From assembly GCA_037903355.1 (NCBI GenBank), contig JBAJFE010000004.1, positions 310,001 to 374,000 on the forward strand: DNA of 64,000 nt. The letters run 5' to 3'. Below the pieces are notes generated by a model that saw nothing but the letters and a program-made list of their open reading frames with translations, ran no database searches and was not told the origin of the DNA. Below are positions 60,901 to 64,000 of the stretch, one piece after another. This DNA comes from Trichuris trichiura (Eukaryota; Nematoda; Enoplea; Trichinellida; Trichuridae). The translations under genes were made by a program, and so were the position numbers. Position 1 is the first letter of the stretch; each line of letters begins with the position of its first letter.

Positions 60901-63900
60901 CGGGAGCGTATGTTCTCAGGTCAAAGATTTACCGATCGAACATATTCCATCACGCTAACAAAGAGGTATTTGCCAATTTCGGGAGGGACGTAGCTCGTCT
61001 GGAATTTATTTTGTTAAGACCTTAGAAAAACTGACATTATGCATTGTTAAATTATTAATACTTAATTTTTCTAAAAGCAAATCTACCGGGTTCAGAAAAG
61101 TCAGGTTAGTAACTGTAAGCTGATTTTTCCACTTAAGACTGGTACGAAAGGGAGCCGAATGCTGTGTTACATAACGAGCTACCTTGCTTTTGACTCTACA
61201 CGCTGTAGCCTACTCGGTAATCTAAAAAATTAGTAATTTTTAATAAAGACAAATTAGACAGCGGACAGCAGAGAAATCTTAACGGAATTTCGGACGCTTC
61301 AGTTTAACTTGAGAAAAAATGCTGAATTAATACGCGTTTTTTGAATACCGCAACGCTTATCATTAACGGCTGCTTTATACAGCCTGCTTTTTGACTTCAT
61401 CATATTAAACAAATCAAACATCTTACCATCGAATGGACGAGCAGTTTTTTGCATAAATCATTTCGGGACCACTTGGTCCCGTCTTAAGCGACGGAGATTT
61501 TGAATGTTTTATCTACTCCATCGCGTGGGTCGAAGAGAAGCGTCAGATGGTACAGAGCAACAATTGAATTCACTGATAAGATCATTTCATATCGCATTGA
61601 CCTCCGCTTTCCTTATCGCGGTTAATCTAGATGTTTACTCTGGATAAACAAGGGCTTTTTTTTATCTTTCTCCTATTGCCATTAGAAGGATAAAGAAAAC
61701 CCTGTTTATCGGAAATAACATTCAAATTAACCGCAACAACGAAAGGAGCCCAAAGTGACATGCGCAGCTCTTATCAGTAAAGCCAGCTGTTGCCGCGTGC
61801 CATGAAACACTCCTTTCCGACCTTTAAATACCCAAGCGACGGAGTAATTAAAAATTTCACCATCCCCATCGCGGAAGACGCGACGAAGTGGTCCCGAAAG
61901 GTCCAAAACAACTTGTTCTCTAATAAGTGCCCATCCATCTGTTGGTAGGGGGTCTGTTTGGTTGAATTACAGAAACCCAAAAACAGACAATGAAGAGTCG
62001 GCGTAAAAAAAATTAACGCGCCTTTTCAATATTGCGTTGCCACCCGGAAGGCTATGCCCAATTTTGCGAGAGGCAGCAAAATTGATTACCTTGCAATTTT
62101 CTACGCGAACTAGTGCATTCGCAAGTTCGTCTTGAATGTGTTCGCTTTTTTCGCCGCGCGATTGACCAGCCGAAAGCCTTAAGCGAAGTGACGATTGCTT
62201 AGGCGAATTTCGAGCGCGCAAGCATACCTCGTTCTGGCAGCGTCCATATCCAGTACCAAACGTTTCAGCTTTTCCTTAGTATGGACTATAGATTTTTCCG
62301 CCTAAGTGCCAATACGCTTTCGTCGGCAATGTATTGATATAGGCATGTTACATACCTCGAAAAAAGGAGCAAGACTTTCAAACACGTGCTTCTCTATATC
62401 GATTTCCATGCGCACCATTGCGTCCATTACAACGAACAGTGTGTTCGCGTAAGTGCTCATCACCGGTCTAAATAGCCAAATGCGAACTGCAAATGATCAT
62501 CAGAAATTCTTTACGACAAAAGATTGGTGTCTGTCGTTGTGTTCAACTGCCGTGAATCATTGAATAGCGTCACCGCCAAATTGTACTCGTCAAGCTTTTT
62601 CTAAAGCAAATAGCTTAAACAACGGGCAAAAAAGGGCAGAAGTACATTGATCTAGAGACCATTTAACAAATACAAAAGAAACGCATACTGCGACTAGATT
62701 TTACCGCACCACATTGAGGTATACTACTAGTGAACATACATCTAAGGGTGAACACTATTTTAAACACCCATAAACTATTCACTTAAGTGTTTTACAACGA
62801 CCCTACCAAAAGTGCATGAATAATGGGAACAGAAGTTGCATGTCAGCTAAAACTTCAACCATCAGTTGGGCGCTACGCTTTGTGTTAGTCACACAACGCG
62901 ATTTTTATGATAATCCCGAAAGCGCATGCGCAAACCAAATACGCTTAACGTTCACGTGTGTAGACTGATGACCCAACTTTTTTCAATTTACTGCCTTTTT
63001 CTTTGCTCAACGCTGGCCATCCAATATCAGCGCGGATGCATGTAGTTATTAAAATTCAAGAAAAAACAGTGGGTTACGACGACGCACAGGAACAGGCAAG
63101 AAGCATGTTGCCTATCGAATCACAATGTACAATACAGCACGGGATGCCAAGTTAAATCACCATCACGCTTTATCAATAATGACGTAAGAGGGGAAGTCAC
63201 TTTTTTCGTGCTACTTTTTAGAAATTGCCCCAAACCGCCGCTACTGCAAGCTACGGACAGCCTCGAGGAGAAAGTTGTTCTATTTTAAAAAAATAAACTG
63301 AAAAAAAAGATTGAAAAAACGTCGTTCTTTGAAAATGAAAACAAAGGAAAATAGGGCATACAAAGTACTAAGAGTGATAAGATAGCTGTCGTAGAATCCG
63401 ACGAGTTAAACTTGTGGTAAAGAAATAACTACGGTATTATTTGAAAAAGCAAAGTGTACTCAACTGCTTTTCGAAAGTTTACGTAACATAACAACGAGAC
63501 CGAGATTGGCCCATTAAATATTTGTCCTTTTTCCTGAACGTATGACTCACAGGAAAAAGCAATCCTTTAAGGCTTTCATCGTTAGCGGATATTTCAATAG
63601 ATATTAAAGCGTTAGTTTCTCACGACTTCATCTACGTCGGGAAAAAAGTCGTTAAGTTTTTTTAAAACAAAAAAGCAAAGGAAAGTCGAAATATACGTAC
63701 TCTACGCTTCTCGAGATTATCTTCTTTACTTCTGGACCGGAAGCTATCGGATAGTTTACTTTTTAGTCGGTGCAACACGTCCACCATTGCTTCTATACGT
63801 TGTTCGACCTGCTGTAGATCCTCGCTACGGACTTCACTTCTCTCCGCTCTGTTGAATTTAAAAATACATATTAAACCCTTAGAAGTATTTTCTTAGGAGA

Positions 63901-64000
63901 AAACAGCTTTTTCATAAAAGGCAGCGTGAACATAAGTGGCAGGAATTGTTTCGACATACCTTCCAACGGTTTGCTGGGCAAGCTGATGCACCCTGTACAT
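57980..64000 (-). CDS. RICH-type BAR-RhoGAP (ARHGAP17/ARHGAP44 family)
   Basis: RICH proteins bind curved membranes with a BAR domain and inactivate Cdc42/Rac through a RhoGAP domain, at junctions, synapses and endosomes. Fourteen exons join in phase: 63960-64000, 63701-63848, 62548-62600, 62356-62467, 62228-62301, 62090-62177, 60635-60703, 59970-60051, 59785-59912, 59516-59709, 59266-59466, 59125-59204, 58905-59064 and 57980-58853 (767 aa). The ATG is the last codon of the window, and MYRVHQLAQQTVGRAE matches the family start (MKQLANQTVGRAE), so a few codons may be missing. BAR: RSEDLQQVEQRIEAM, TKEKLKRLVLDMDAARTR. RhoGAP: SLEKHLRYSSREIALVLE, GLFRIPGNSLKVRRLKTAFD (arginine finger), DPHAIAGALKQYLRELPEPL, YLIKFLCKVAQNHAVTKMTA and NLAIIFGPSLLW. 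The tail is Pro/Ser-rich (KPPAPPPPTDE, PNRPPLPKKS) and ends STKL, a class I PDZ ligand like the STAL end of vertebrate RICH1. Confidence 0.93.
59763..59784. repeat. (GA)n microsatellite starting at a 5' splice site
   Basis: On the gene strand the exon ending ...LNAE is followed at once by GTGAGAGAGAGAGAGAGAGA, so a dinucleotide repeat forms the donor region of the intron at 59710-59784 of the BAR-RhoGAP gene. Confidence 0.8.
61442..61975. mobile_element. Long imperfect foldback element in an intron of the BAR-RhoGAP gene
   Basis: It lies in the 1.4-kb intron 60704-62089. The left arm (about 61442-61670) and right arm (about 61680-61905) are imperfect inverted copies meeting near 61675. Pairs include CGGGACCACTTGGTCCCG (left) with GAAGTGGTCCCG (right), ACTGATAAGA with TCTTATCAGT, and CTTATCGCGGTTAAT with ATTAACCGCAACAACG. 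The right flank 61927-61974 (CCATCCATCTGTTGGTAG...TTGAATTACAG) matches the inverted arm sequence at 42090-42146. The same family is therefore present here and in the accessory island. No long ORF with a recognisable domain. Confidence 0.65.

Noticed and set aside
61774..61980. 68-codon minus-strand ORF in the BAR-RhoGAP intron
   Set aside because: It lies within the foldback repeat and has no domain; it is repeat sequence rather than a gene.

Overview
The window is eukaryotic and almost certainly nematode. Nearly every gene is split by very short introns (about 40-55 nt, GT...TTTCAG/TTTTAG), intergenic DNA is AT-rich, and the gene set is metazoan (netrin, G-gamma, MICU1, glucosidase II, PNO1). 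Compact introns plus secreted proteins built from MIG-18-like fibronectin-I repeats suggest a Trichuris/Trichinella-like (clade I) worm. That placement is inference; no species can be fixed from the sequence alone. Exon chains were assembled by hand from splice signals, reading phase and remembered family patterns.

Layout. 1-0.8 kb: 3' end of a membrane gene (EGF-like module, then a transmembrane helix). 1.2-2.5 kb (-): PNO1, ribosome biogenesis. 3.6-5.6 kb (+): UDP-glucuronosyltransferase. 5.7-8.6 kb (-): divergent beta-tubulin with no acidic tail. 9.5-11.2 kb (+): short PRC1/Ase1/MAP65 midzone protein. 11.5-11.8 kb (+): G-protein gamma. 12.9-18.1 kb (+): ER glucosidase II alpha. 19.1-19.7 kb (-): golgin A7/ERF4. 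20.9-23.1 kb (+): C2H2 zinc-finger protein. 27.6-30.4 kb (+): MICU1. 33.9-45.2 kb: accessory island. 49.1-53.1 kb (-): netrin/UNC-6. 58.0-64.0 kb (-): RICH-type BAR-RhoGAP (ARHGAP17/44 family). These conserved genes are ordinary single-copy housekeeping or neuronal genes and do not form an operon or pathway together.

The accessory island is the unusual part. A two-gene unit, made of a PAN-PAN-TSP1 secreted protein (+) followed by a large secreted tandem-repeat protein with C-terminal cysteine-rich Fn1-like repeats (-), has been duplicated. In the first copy (33.9-38.1 kb) both genes look intact. In the second (40.4-45.2 kb) the PAN/TSP1 gene is a pseudogene split by a 341-bp inverted-repeat element. 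The Fn1 paralogue (600 aa) is intact, with a different N-terminal repeat region but a conserved C-terminal region and a conserved upstream block. The island also carries a 146-bp-arm inverted repeat and copies of a hairpin motif that recurs in a long foldback element within a BAR-RhoGAP intron at 61.4-62.0 kb.

The remaining long intergenic stretches (2.5-3.6, 8.6-9.5, 18.1-19.1, 19.7-20.9, 23.1-27.5, 30.4-33.9, 45.1-49.1, 53.1-58.0 kb) hold no gene I can support. They do contain a TA-flanked MITE (18.47 kb) and perfect hairpins (33.5 and 57.2 kb).
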